Positions 33,910 through 44,644 of a stretch of 64,000 nt of DNA are shown piece after piece. The stretch covers positions 10,660,125 to 10,724,124 of the forward strand of contig NC_061801.1 in assembly GCF_021462225.1 (NCBI RefSeq), read 5' to 3'. Source of the DNA: Girardinichthys multiradiatus. Its lineage: Eukaryota > Chordata > Actinopteri > Cyprinodontiformes > Goodeidae. Each line of letters opens with the position of its first letter. The stretch's first letter is position 1. Under the pieces are notes generated by a model. That model did no database searches and was not told the DNA's origin. It was given only the letters and a program-made list of their open reading frames with translations. The translations under genes were made by a program, and so were the position numbers.

Positions 33910-34660
33910 TAAAGCAGCAATTTCTTCTCTGGACACCAACGTTGCCGTTAAAATGTACTGTCTGACATAAAAGTCGCTGAGTGGAAGAGAATGTCTCAAT
34001 TTTTCACTCCTCTTTTAATTAATGCCCAGTTTTTCCTGCGGATCCTTATTAACTCCCCTTAGAATAAAGAAAATATTAACTGCTGTATTTTATAGTTGTG
34101 CTATAAAACCTGAAGACCCAGCAAGGATCTAAACAGAATATTTTCACATTGTTTTCAAATATCATATCTGGTCTGTCTGTTAAAGTCAATGACTTTAGGC
34201 CCTTTTAAGAGCAGCTACTTACCATCATTCTCCAGTTTCAGGGTTTCTTTATGCAGGGAAAGTAATACACTTTAATACCAGTCTTTATGCACGGCGCTAA
34301 TGCTTGAATAACATTCATAAACGAATTACCAAAGCATGTTTGACAGAGTCACTTTACATGCAAATTGGCCAATCCGTCGTCAGCTCTGAGTGCGCTGTCC
34401 GTGGTGCTGGAATTAATGCCGCACTGATTCTCTGCTCCTGCGCTGTAGTGAATCTAAATGTTTTCACCTGATTCAAACGGTTTGATTGGAGAAACTTGCT
34501 TATTTACATAAATATCAATAAGAAGACATTATGACAATTAGCCGCCCTGTTGGTCACAAACTTTATATGCTTGAAAATATACTTTATTTTCATTAGGAGG
34601 CATGAAATGCAGTCATTAGAGCATTAATTAGGGCCACTCTAAACAATTATATGGGTTAGT
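33910..34660. promoter_or_regulatory. Candidate conserved non-coding elements
   Basis: Two repeat-free blocks: 33940-34080 (AACGTTGCCGTTAAAATG, TTTTAATTAATGCCC, TTATTAACTCC) and 34280-34640 (CACGGCGCTAATGCTTG, GGAATTAATGCCGCACTGATTC, GACAATTAGCCGCCC, AGAGCATTAATTAGGGCC). No ORF. High density of ATTA/TTAAT cores. Confidence 0.43.
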
Positions 34661-35060
34661 TTTTCGGTTATCCTGTAATGGGTCATTGTTGTGATAGAAT
34701 CAACAAAAACATGACTCTAATATCTACACAATGCCACTTAGGATGGGACCAAGGGCGTGAATTCCTGCAGCAAAATGAACAAATGGGATCATCTTTGTGC
34801 TTTACAGAGGGTGTTTTTATATTTGTGGTAAAGATGGTCTCTCAGCACAATAGCAGGGAGCTCCAGTGGATACAAAAAACAATCCATTACCTGGTGCAAA
34901 CACCGGTTGTCGAGATAGTTCATAGCGCGGTGGTACAGCAGGCAGAGATGTGCTGTAAATGCAGGGAAGCAGCAAAATTGAAGAGTCACATACAATGATC
35001 ATCATAGCAGGAAAGAGGGGTGTGGGCAAGAAGGCGCAGATTCAGCAAAACACCGGAGCA
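34661..35060. promoter_or_regulatory. Weak candidate non-coding element
   Basis: Repeat-free stretch with CACCGGTTGTCGAGATAG and CATAGCGCGGTGG. The overlapping ORFs on both strands (34678-34998 plus; 34789-35029 minus) have no domain or signal, so coding is unlikely. Confidence 0.25.
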
Positions 35061-35655
35061 ACTTTGGGGAAATTAGAAAAAAAATCTGATCTTTCCTTTC
35101 ATGTGAAATGTGGTGGAATTGTTTACTTTTACTTTAAAAATACAAAAAATACAAGAAAACACGATGGCCCTGGGATGGCTCCAGTAAGATTGCCTGTCAG
35201 TTCTTACCCCAATTTTATATCTGAGAGTTGCTATTTCATCCATTCCTTCCTCCATTTCGTTCACCTAAACAAACCGTTGCGTATGAATGTACGAATTGCA
35301 ACCAGTCAGGGCGGTACTGGTCATTTTGCCCCTATGCCATTTGGTACCTTGTTAGTTTTGAACTATTTATTGCTGTCTAGCATAGATCATTTCTTACCGA
35401 CCATGCATCCATCCCGGAGAGTGTTGCTTTGACAGCCGTGGTATATTTTTTTATTTTTATGATCCACCATTAGCGCAGTGTATGACTTTAATTAATACTA
35501 TTTATCAGCAGGATATTGCTCAGAGCTATTTGTGTTTGATAATAGGGTTATAATCTGTTCCAAAAGGGGATCAAAACCAATATTAATTTAAAGAGAGTTT
35601 AATATGTTCTTTTGGAAAATAACATATATAAGTACCCTACATGGGGACGAAATAG
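35061..35655. other. Intergenic sequence
   Basis: The 157-codon plus ORF at 34959-35432 shows no recognisable domain and is considered a chance ORF. Nothing else recognised. Confidence 0.3.
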
Positions 35656-35777
35656 CAACAAAATAGCAGCGCGAGTAGGAACGAAATGAAGGTACGAACT
35701 GGCAAAGACGCGAGCAGAACCGGAGCCAAAAACCGGAGCTAAAATGTCCATGTAAAAAATAGTTATCTAGCCTGAAA
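35656..35777. repeat. Unassigned interspersed repeat, copy 2
   Basis: Second copy of the repeat at 30758-30880, same strand, closely matching by eye, from ACAAAATAGCAGCGCGAG to ATCTAGCCTGAA. Confidence 0.85.
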
Positions 35778-36695
35778 AGTGCTGAAATCTCGCTTGTTCT
35801 TACATTTAGTTGTATATAATATCTGAAACCTTTCTATTAGACCGTATTTTACTTGATTGTGTTTCGGACCCTTGTTAGCACTCGAATGTGACCCCTGATC
35901 AAACAAAAGTAATTGTGAGCACTTCCTGCAAGTAGGCCTGTTATTCAATGGAGTCATACAACCGTATTCCCTAATAACAGATTAATAGTCTGTTTCAGTA
36001 AAGTAAATCATCGGTTTTCAAAGCGGGTTCCAAATGACCCAAAAGAGTATGGTCGGTATATATCCGGTGGTCCACGGCTTTATTTCCTATTTCCACTTAC
36101 GAAACAACAAAAAACACGAAGCTACGAAACAACCAGAGATCACATCCATTTCAAAATAAATTTTACACAATCAAACAGCTTTTTTTTTTCTTTTTTTCCG
36201 TTCTTGATTTTTGCTTATTTTGTCTGAAGAGCTGTTTGTTCCATTTAGTTTTTGTGGCTTCTGCTGCTTTCATTCCTGCATCCATGCTTTACTCTTTTGT
36301 TTAATGAAATGTTGCCAAAAGCAACATCCGGATTTGTCATTTTATACAGAAGAAAAGAGGCAGTGTTTTGCAATAGGCTTTCGGTGGTTTTTTGCTATCT
36401 TGACCTGACTTGATGCACATGCATGCAGCTCCTGCACGGTGAACCTTTTTTATAACAATTTCAGTTAAACTCAATTCAATATATTAAACATTTTACCGAT
36501 TAATTCCCATCAAATGTCTTCTTCAGGGACTTCTCAAGACAAACAGGTCCAATCAACTCCCAATTATATTCTGACTCAGTATAAATTTACTTTAAATCAG
36601 TCCAAGTCATCAGATTCATATCCCACCACATACAGTCCGATTGGTTCCCACTTAGAATCCATTCAAAGTCAGTTTATCATGTATATCTCAAACAA
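35778..36695. other. AT-rich intergenic sequence
   Basis: Nothing recognised; small ORFs at 36211 and 36514 have no domain. Confidence 0.3.
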
Positions 36696-37645
36696 TTAGA
36701 ATAGTGTTAAAAATATCCTTTTTTGTCACTCATATCAGAAAGTAAAACTCATATTATATATTTTCATTACACAAAGAGTCAAATATTTCAAGCCTTGTCG
36801 TAGTTTTGATGATTATGGCTTACAAATAATTAAAAAAAACAAATTCTGTTTCTCAGAAAATTATTATATTGTAAAAATGTTAATTATTGGAAACCTGAGG
36901 TGTCACAATCTAACCAACTAATTAACTCAAAAAATTAACTCAAAGCCCTCTTTTCATATGGCAGTAAAGTTACATTTGCAAGGCAAGGTTCCAGAGTTGG
37001 AGGAAGTCCAGTATGATATTTCCACAGTCCATGTCATCTGGTGTGTTGATCCACTGTGTTTCCTAAAGTCAAAAATCAACGAAGCCATCTACCAGGACAT
37101 TTTAGAGTACTTCATGATTCCTTCTGCTGACAAGTTTTATGGAGATGCTGATTGTATTTTCCAGCAGAACTTGGCACCAGCCCACACTGGCAAATGCACC
37201 AGAAGTTGGTTTAATAACCCTGGTGTTAGTGTGCTTGATTGGCCAATAAACTGGCCTGACCTGAACACAACAGAGAATCTATGGGCCCTCTATCAAAGCA
37301 AGTTGGGCTTCCATTAGACCTCAGCAGTGCCACAGGCTGATCGCCTCCATGCCACGCCACACTGATGCAGTAATTTAAGCAAAAGGAGGCCAAACCAAGT
37401 ATTCAGTGCAAAGATACATACTTTACAGACATTTGTGTTTAAAATTTCCTTTTTTTATTGATCTTATGTAATATTCAAATTTTCTGGGTTTCATTATCTG
37501 TCAGCCATAATCATTAAAATAAAAATAAATAAAGGCTTGAAATATTTCACTCTGTGTAATGAATCTTTTGGTATATGAGTTTCACTTTATAAAATGAGTG
37601 ACAGAAGAATATTGAACTTACGAAAATTGATGAAATTCACATTTT
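36696..37645 (+). mobile_element. Tc1-like element, family F, with long inverted ends
   Basis: The ends are long inverted repeats. The left region (CACTCATATCAGAAAGTAAAACTC, TATTTCAAGCCTTG, GATTATGGCTTAC) is mirrored at 37450-37601 (CAGCCATAATCATTAAAAT, GGCTTGAAATATTTCACTC, GAGTTTCACTTTATAAAATGAGTGA). Between them lies the second half of a transposase. The length is about 0.95 kb, so the N-terminal half is deleted. Confidence 0.85.
36958..37320 (+). pseudogene. Tc1-like transposase catalytic remnant (family F)
   Basis: Catalytic-core fragment. The frame holds VHVIWCVDPLCF, INEAIYQDILEYF, then FQQNLAPAHTGK and LDWPINWPDLNTTENLW. The last motif keeps the third acidic residue (E of ENLW). The QQ-D position of the second catalytic aspartate is an asparagine (codon AAC at 37168-37170), which would inactivate the enzyme. 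The upstream DNA-binding domain and the first aspartate are missing. A deletion then joins LYQSK to LGFH. Not functional. Confidence 0.8.
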
Positions 37646-38080
37646 TTACCTGTAATGTCAGTTAGTGAATATGTGTAAGAAGCCCAGCCGATTGCACAGG
37701 GACATTGACTTTACAGCAATCCTTCATCCTAAGACAGCACATGGTGATACTGAAAAACGTATTTGTTACTGTATGTAAAAGTATTGCTGCAGTAGAATAA
37801 AAACTGTCCATATCACGTTTCATTGACATCAGTTATTTTAAGCATATTTTTCCTTTGTACTGTCATTTCACCAGATTAATTAGTTGTATTATTTTTCTGA
37901 TGCCCTGAGGTGCCAACAGCAGCTTATGGCTGAAAGTATTAAGAATTAAAATTTGCACATTTACTTGTGAAAGTTGTATCAGAAGTAGCTTCTCATGAAA
38001 ACAGCTAGAGTTCACATGTAACTGAAATACTCATGTTGTATATATACCTTGTCCCTTTTAAATGAATTACACTCAGTTCT
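37646..38080. other. AT-rich intergenic sequence
   Basis: Nothing recognised. Confidence 0.4.
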
Positions 38081-38084
38081 GTAT

Positions 38085-39010
38085 TCCTGTGGTGGACATT
38101 GTTTGCAGGCAGAAGAGGGACGCCGATCTTGGCTGATTAAAGAACAGCGCTCATTCTTGTCTAGTTCAGCTTTGAAAGTGTGTCTAATCGACTGAGAGGG
38201 CGCAAATGAGCGACTTACCAGGAGCGCTGATTCTATTTGTAGGGCTAAATGAACATTTGGGGCTTTTTAAATGGCTGAAAATGGCAGTGGTAAAACTGAA
38301 CCATGAGCTGCCTTCACACGAAAACATCCCAAATAGGAGCAAAAATATGCAAGAAAAACAGGATAGAGGACACATGGGGGCATGTGCGGCTGCGAGCGCC
38401 TCCTTCATCGTCACTTTCGCTCCAACTCCCGCCCCTCTCCCCTCCTCCTCACTGATGTATATTTCGTTGTCCGATGGCTTAATTTTGATTTATAGTCCGC
38501 CCATAAATTAGAAAAATATGCGTTAGAATTCCAGAAAAAAGAGGGGGCCCGTGATGTCAGGGGACTGGCTGATATTTGGGATGTCAGAAATACATATTGG
38601 ATTAGCGCGCTTTGTTCCCCCAGCAAAAGCAGGTGTTTAATCACGGCTGATGGCCCGAGCGAAATGCGTTGGGACAGGCCGGGCGCCGCAGAACCAGCAG
38701 CCGCTGCAGCTCCCGTCGCGATAAATCACTCCGCATCCTCTTTCCTTCCTTCCTCCCTTCCTTTGCCTCATGCAGCCTGTACTCCTCCTCCTCTCATTTT
38801 CCCGTGCGAGCGCGCGCACACTCCCAGGTATGTTTACCTCGTCACGTGACGGCCACGCGCTTTTCTTCACCCCTGCCCCGCAGGGTTAAATCTGCTGATC
38901 AGCAGAGTAATTGAAGCAACAGTCCTTAATGTGAGCCTGATGCGACGATAGTAAACCAATTACTGACTGATATTAATTTAATTCTTTGGACTAATCATGA
39001 TTTGCGCAGC
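38085..39010. promoter_or_regulatory. Large candidate regulatory block with CpG-rich core
   Basis: Nearly 1 kb without repeats. Left part: GGGACGCCGATCTTGG, CTAATCGACTGAGAGGGCGC. Middle: TTGTCCGATGGCTTAATTTTGATTTATAG, TTGGATTAGCGCGC, TTTAATCACGGC. CpG-rich core 38640-38880: GGCCGGGCGCCGCAG, CGTGCGAGCGCGCGCACAC, GTCACGTGACGGCCACGCGC, including the palindromic E-box CACGTG. Right part: GAGTAATTGAAGC, CCAATTACTGACTGATATTAATTTAATTC. ORFs in it are G+C shadows. Could be a cluster of enhancers or contain an alternative first exon or CpG island. Confidence 0.45.
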
Positions 39011-39194
39011 TTTAGATAATGTGCTTAAAAATGTTCTTCTCTCTCTCCAACCCTGCAGGTAAGATCCGCTGTCATTTCCGCACATTAGCACGGATGAGCA
39101 GCTGTGAACAAACCTGACTGCAGGCCTTTTTGGGTTTATTTAATCCCTAAATGACACAAATTAATATCATCCATCATTTATAACAAAATGCGCA

Positions 39195-40185
39195 ATTACG
39201 GTCCTTTGCAAAAGTAACAATACCCCAACCCCCTCAATTCAAGATAATGGGATTTTATGAGACCAATACCAAACAGTGCATAATTGCAATTTGAAAGGAA
39301 AATGATATTTTTATTCTTGTTAAATAAACATTTGTTTTATACCATCTACAAAGTTCAGAGCACAAACTGCATTCAGAAGTAATCTATTCAACTGTTTGTA
39401 ATTTAATATCACTTTGAATACAATAGTTTCGTGTAGGCCTCAGAGTCGAGAAAGGGGACATAAGTGAACCAACATCTTAAAAACAAATGCTAAAGAAAAG
39501 CCATAAGAAGAAATGTAGCAGCCTAGGAGATATAGTGAGGATGTAGAAGACAGTGCTTTGGTTGGATGAGACTAGAACTGAACTTTTTGACCCATGCATA
39601 ATGCTTCATGTGGAAGAAAATTACCGCAGCAGGTTTTGCATGCATGTGGTGGTGGTACTATCATCATGTGTCAACGCTTTTCTTCAGCAGGAATGGAGAA
39701 CCTGGTTAGAGTTGATCAGAAGATGGATGGAGACAAAAAAAAAAACAGGGCAATCCTGAAGGAAAGTCTTAGAACCTGCAAAAGATCTTAGACTGGGGTG
39801 GAGGTTGAAGCTTATAGGACAACAATCTTAAACATACCTTCCAAATAAGATTCTGTAAGAATTAAGAATAGATGTTCACATAAACTCTCAGTCTAATTTG
39901 GAACTATTTTGCAAACAAGAATGGGTCAAAATTTGAGCTTGTAGAGGCATATGGTAAAACTCTTGCAGCTGCAATTGCAGCAAGCTCTACAATGTATTGA
40001 TGGGGTCTGAAAACATGTGCACGCTACACTTTCCAGATTTTTACTTGGAAACAAATAACAAACACCATTTTTTTCCACTTCACAATTAAATGCTACCTGG
40101 TGCTGAACTGTCACATGAAACCTCAATAAAAAAAACATCCAAGGTTGTGTTGGTAATGTAAAAAAATGTGGAAAGGGTTAAGGGC
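39195..40185 (+). mobile_element. Tc1-like element, family A, decayed
   Basis: Left terminus GTCCTTTGCAAAAGTAACAATACCCC and the 5' region, then transposase DNA: GGTTGGATGAGACTAGAACTGAAC, GTGGTGGTGGTACTATC, CAGCAGGAATGGAGAACCTGG. The 3' part follows: GAACTATTTTGCAAACAAGAATGG, GCAGCTGCAATTGCAGCAAG, right end near AAATGTGGAAAGGGTTAAGG. Frame destroyed; only short ORFs (39553, 39594) remain. Confidence 0.8.
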
Positions 40186-40730
40186 GACTGACAGGCAGTT
40201 CTTACATGAAGGACTTCTAGGCCGAGGCCCCCTTCCTACACAAATGTAAACACACAACCTTTCTTTCCCCTTGCGGCACCCCTCGGGCTGTGCCACCCTG
40301 GGAAAAAAGCCATAACTTTCCTCTAATGGTTGCACCTTTCATGACTCCAACTCCTTCCACCCGTCACATCATTATGAACACCCTCATAGGGATGATCGCG
40401 GCCAGTAAAGCTGGAGGATCAGCGGGAAATGGAGGAGGGCTGCTTGGAGCTCTGAAGGCTGAGTTTCCGCGCATTGGTGGTGGTGGTGTGTGTGTGTGTG
40501 GGGGGGGGGGGGGGGTAAGTTTAGGAGAGCAAACATTCCCAAGGTCACCCGGTGAACTGGAACCATGGGCGGAGAGACGCATGGAGAAAATAGTGCGTTT
40601 TGACATGAGCGCACCGTTTGATTAAAAGCCAAAGTAATGGGTTTAAACACACGCAGCGAGAATGCCTTCAGACTGTGCGTTTTGGCTCTCCGCCCTCCTC
40701 CACCTGCAAATTACTTAACGGTGCAGTGAT
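40186..40730. promoter_or_regulatory. Candidate conserved non-coding element
   Basis: CpG-retaining, repeat-free block on both sides of a (GT)n/G-run. Includes GGATGATCGCGGCCAGTAAAGC, GAGTTTCCGCGCATTGG, GGCGGAGAGACGC and TTGACATGAGCGCACCGTTTGATTAAAAG. The 111-codon ORF follows the simple repeat and is not convincing. Confidence 0.35.
40487..40515 (+). repeat. (GT)n followed by a G16 run
   Basis: Alternating GT (40487-40499) runs straight into 16 consecutive G residues (40500-40515). Read directly. Confidence 0.9.
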
Positions 40731-41150
40731 GGAAATAAGGTTGTAATGTTTGGTAATGGGAAAAAAAGCCTATAAGGGCTGTTCTTCTCTTTTTCTGCTC
40801 TTCTTGTTTTCTGACATACACAAAATAAATTACCCAAGCTAATAACCATGGCGCATGAGTTGTTTTTGGGTTGTTTTTTTTTTTTAGTTCCTCGGGTGAA
40901 TTGGACTTTCTTCTTCTCTGAGCATTTTCCATTCACAGTAATGGTGAAAATGATGAGGCATCAGTCTTGTAATGTAACATTAGCGGCTAAAGCTCGTGGG
41001 ATAATAAAAAACGCTCACGTGGTCTGGAAATTAATGAAGAATTTGAAGAAAATGCAGTGCTTTTTGTTAAAAGAAAAAGGCACCTGCAGAATGAAGGAAC
41101 CTGCAAAGCAGAACAAAGACCGTTGCAATGAAATCCACTGGAAGATGATT
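40731..41150. other. Intergenic sequence, possible weak non-coding element
   Basis: Contains TAACATTAGCGGCTAAAGCTCGTGG and GGAAATTAATGAAG near 40975-41040, a weak enhancer-like patch. No gene recognised. Confidence 0.25.
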
Positions 41151-41159
41151 TAATGGGAG

Positions 41160-41520
41160 GTGCGTGGGGAAAACAAGCTCGAGCATATTAGTTTCCAGAG
41201 AAAGAAGTGCTAATCTGGCTTTATTGGAAATGAAAACTCAACAATTAAGAGCAGATATCCACCAAAGGCAACGAGTCTTTCTCTCTGTCTGACTGGCTGC
41301 TGCGTGTCTTGCAGCACCTCCTCAATAAGTCTCTTAATTCCTCTCTAATTCCGCATGTCAGGGCCCCGTGTCCCCGCCGTCCCGCCCACTGGCCCCTCTG
41401 TCGCCCCGTTTTCAGCACTCCCCAGCATTAGTCAGCTCAATGACACACGGCAAATTGCATTTAATAAATTAGCTTAATGGATCCGACGATCGGTTAGCGG
41501 GTACAGTGTTTCCTCTGGTT
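41160..41520. promoter_or_regulatory. Candidate conserved non-coding element
   Basis: Repeat-free. CTCTTAATTCCTCTCTAATTCCGC, a GC-rich core (GTCCCCGCCGTCCCGCCC), CCAGCATTAGTCAGC, GCAAATTGCATTTAATAAATTAGCTTAATGG and GATCCGACGATCGG. Strong mixture of homeodomain cores with preserved CpG and no ORF. Confidence 0.45.
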
Positions 41521-41541
41521 AAGCAAAACATTTATATCCTG

Positions 41542-41542
<1 letters not shown>

Positions 41543-41582
<40 letters not shown>
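41543..41582. repeat. (CT)20 microsatellite
   Basis: Perfect 40-bp CT tract directly abutting the left end of the next Tc1 copy. Confidence 0.97.
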
Positions 41583-41583
<1 letters not shown>

Positions 41584-41586
<3 letters not shown>

Positions 41587-42987
41587 GTGCCTTGCAAAAG
41601 TTTTCACACCCCGTGAACATTCCCACATTTCTCTCATGGTACAATCACAGACTTCCATGTATTTTATTTGGGATTTTACACACATTTATTTTCCATAGGA
41701 AAATGTGAAAAAGCATTTATATTCATCCCCCTTTACACCCATGAATATAATCCAATGTGATCAATTGCAATAACCTAATTAGTAGAGTCCACCTGTGTGA
41801 AATTTAATCTCATTAATAATCCAGCTGTTCTGTGAAGGCCTCAGAGTTTTGTTAGAGGACGCTGAATAGCTCACAGAACTGTGTTTGATTCTTGACATGA
41901 ACAGCCAGGAGGTCCCTGGTAGTTCTGGAGGAGCTGCAGAGATCTATCCAAGTTGGGAAAGTCTGTGACAGGACAGCTAGTGATGGGCCAGACAATACTG
42001 AGGCTTGGGAGATGTGCCAAAGTGAAGTGCTTGGGAATATCTAACTGGAGCTCAATACGTTTAGTAAAAGTTATGTCAATGATTACATACCACACCCTCT
42101 AGATTATGTGACGCATAGATGTGTTGACATGATTCAAAGTCAAATTATTTTTATAAAACCTCAACACAGGCATCAGCGCATTGTGCAGAACACACCTCCA
42201 AGGAAAACTATCAGTCACACACTCCACAAATCTGGCCTTTATTTAAGATTAGCAAGAAGTAAGCCATTATTGAAAGAAAGCCATAAAATAAATCCTGTTT
42301 GTGCACCCGGCAAATCTGGCCTTCATTAAATAAAGTTGTTGTTTAAGAATGCCTTAGCGTGTTTTGCCGCTAGCAGCGTAGTGTGGGGCACAGCAAGCAT
42401 GTGGAAGAAGGTCCTTTGGTTAGATGAGACCAATATTAACATTTTTGGCCGACATGCATAACACTCTCTGAGATGAAAAAACTAACACTGCATATCGCCT
42501 TGAACACATCAGCCTGGTGAAATATGGTGGTGGTAGCTCCAGGGAAGCTGGTCAGAGTTCATAAGAAGCTAGATGGAGCTGAATACAGGTCAATACCTGA
42601 AACAGTTAGAGGCTGCAAAAGACTTAAGACTATCTTCCAGCAGGACGACAGCTCCAAACATACAGCCAGAGCTATGAATGGAATGGTTTAGATCAAAACA
42701 CATTCATGAGGTAGAACGGTCCAGTCAAAGTTCAAACCTAAGTCTAAATGAGAATCTTCATTTAAAAATTGATGTTCACAGATGCTCTGGATTTTGGTCA
42801 CTTTTGCAAAGATTTACCATAAATTGAATTGCTAGATGTGCAAAGCTGGTGGATAACATGCAGAATTTTCTTTTCCCATCACAATCATTTGCTACTTTGT
42901 GTTGGTCTGTCACATAAAGACCAAATAAGTCACTGGGAAGTGTGTGGTTGTTCAAGGGGTATGAATACTTTTGCAAGGCACAGTATG
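41584..42987 (+). mobile_element. Tc1-like element, family A, near full length
   Basis: Both termini are present: CAGTGCCTTGCAAAAGTTTTCACACCCC at 41585 and GGGTATGAATACTTTTGCAAGGCACAGTA ending near 42986. Length about 1.4 kb. Interior landmarks follow the transposase order: GAGGAGCTGCAGAGATC, CCTTTGGTTAGATGAGACCAATATT, GAAATATGGTGGTGGTAGC, CTTCCAGCAGGACGACAGCTCC, ATGAATGGAATGGTTTAGATC, GCAAAGCTGGTGG. Many indels and stops; no frame longer than about 70 codons. Best reference copy for family A in this window. Confidence 0.88.
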
Positions 42988-42999
42988 TAGTTAAAAGAA

Positions 43000-43540
43000 G
43001 GGCAAGTGGAGTCCTTGAGTGGACCGGTTCCACAGACCCGTGTCCTTTCACCTCTCTGCTGATGTTCATACCTAGGGAATAAAAAGGAGAATCTAAAAAC
43101 CTTTTCAGACCATAAATCACTATCATCAGCATCAATGCCAGCATCATCCTCCACTCTAGAAGCCACGCTGGCTGCACGCGGTTAAATGTCACTACATCCC
43201 TTTATGGCCCCTGCATGTTTGGTTGCGCAAAACAATCTCATCTGACATTATTGATGTTACAGATGTTATAGTAATCAAATTATCAGCCTGTGAAGGGCCC
43301 CTGTGTCACAGCGCTGTGTGATGAATTATAGTAAAGGTCACTGGCTGCTGGTGCTGCCGCTACTGGAGCTCAGGTGAACGCTCTAAAAGGATGCTGCTTC
43401 CTCTCAACTGCAAAAAAAAAAGATTTCTTTGCTCGGGTTGGGTGTGGGCTATGCTCCATCTCCGGGGAGGGAGTTGGAGCTGAGGGTCCTCACACCTGTC
43501 ACACATAACGTAGAAGAAGCTGCTAATTTCGACAGCTAAC
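43000..43540. promoter_or_regulatory. Candidate conserved non-coding element
   Basis: Repeat-free. Strongest part is 43130-43370: CCACGCTGGCTGCACGCGG, GGTTGCGCAAAACAATCTC, TGACATTATTGATGTTAC, GTAATCAAATTATCAGCC and GATGAATTATAG. The 138-codon minus ORF across it contains no domain. Confidence 0.42.
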
Positions 43541-43544
43541 ACAA

Positions 43545-44125
43545 AGCCATTGTTGAAAGTAATTCATAAGAAGTCCCATTTAATACTAATACTAATTCAA
43601 TACTCATAGGAAGCACAGGAAACATGTGGAAGGAGGTGTTCTGGTCAGAAGAGAGCAAAATGTTACATTTTTGGCTTAATGGCAGTTAAGCAGAAAATTA
43701 ACACTGTAGATCACCCTGAATACACCTTTTTCAGATAGCAAAACATGGTGGTGGCAGTATCAGGTTGTGGGCATGCTTTTCTTCAGCAGAGACAAGACAG
43801 CTGGTTGGGGTTAATAAGGAGATGGATGGAACTAAAAGCAGGGGGATCCTGGAAGAAAACTTGTTAGAGGCTGCAAAAGAGTTGAAACATGGGCAAACGT
43901 TCACCTTCCAGCAGGACAACGGCCCTAAATATACAGCGAGAGCTACTTTGGAATGGTTTAGATCAAAGTTAGGTCTGGTAAAAGTCCAGACCTAACTTCA
44001 ATTGAGAATCTGTGGGTAAATGTGGATTAATGATGTTCACAAAAGCTCTCCATCCCAGTTTGCTGAGTTTAGAAAATTTTGCAAAGATGAATGGGTAGAT
44101 GAATGCAACAATGTTACAATTTTGT
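43545..44125 (+). mobile_element. Tc1-like fragment, family A
   Basis: Central and 3' transposase DNA: GCACAGGAAACATGTGGAAGGAGG, GATCACCCTGAATACACC, AAAACATGGTGGTGGCAGTATC, then CTCTCCATCCCAGTTTGC and TTTTGCAAAGATGAATGGG. Termini missing. Confidence 0.8.
43765..43998 (+). pseudogene. Tc1-like transposase catalytic remnant (family A)
   Basis: Fragment of the DDE domain. MWACFSSAETRQLVG, EMDGTKSRGILEENLL, FTFQQDNGPKYTARATLEWF. The second catalytic aspartate (QQD, near 43915-43917) is intact. The frame is then broken where an inverted repeat at 43966-43998 replaces the normal sequence before the VQSPDLN-type region. No start, no first aspartate. Not functional. Confidence 0.8.
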
Positions 44126-44640
44126 GTATATTAAATGTTATCGAATAAACATACAAAAATGTACCAAAAGGAACAAAATAAAACAAATATATTTGGTTTA
44201 TTTTGTTTTCCTGCTTTGGTAAATTTTTTCTAAAGATTTTCTTGAAAAATTTAGAGTTGTACCTTATGTGCAAAATATAATAAAAAGTTTCAAACAAAGC
44301 TACTATATTGTATTATTATATTTAGTCAGTCAACATGTGTCTATTATTATTTCAGACATGCAATGGTTTATATGCCCTGCAGGGTTTACCTTTCAATTAC
44401 CATTCAGGCAGGTTTATATGACTTATCTATAATAATTCTCTTGAGATACGTGTGACATTTGAATTTAATCTAAACTATGGAGACAAATAACAGTAACATA
44501 CCAACAATAAAATACTGTAATTCAAAAAAACAAGCTGTTAGCAGAAATCTGCTCTAATATATTTCTGATTGGCATTTAGACTGTATTCACAGCACTAATC
44601 TATGTTTCATCTTTGATAAATAAAGGGTAAGATAAGTTAG
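44126..44640. other. AT-rich intergenic sequence
   Basis: Nothing recognised. Confidence 0.4.
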
Positions 44641-44644
44641 ATGA

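Noticed and set aside
34959..35432. 157-codon plus-strand ORF
   Set aside because: No domain, signal, family resemblance or supporting splice sites; it overlaps other-frame ORFs on both strands and has AT-rich codons, so a chance ORF is more likely.
38206..38511. 101-codon plus ORF in the CpG-rich block
   Set aside because: No domain and no splice context; the block is better explained as regulatory DNA.
40290..40625. 111-codon plus ORF and opposite minus ORFs
   Set aside because: Driven by the GT/G-run simple repeat; no recognisable domain.
42776..43192. 138-codon minus ORF
   Set aside because: Half of it is the right end of a Tc1 copy, the rest a candidate non-coding element; no domain.
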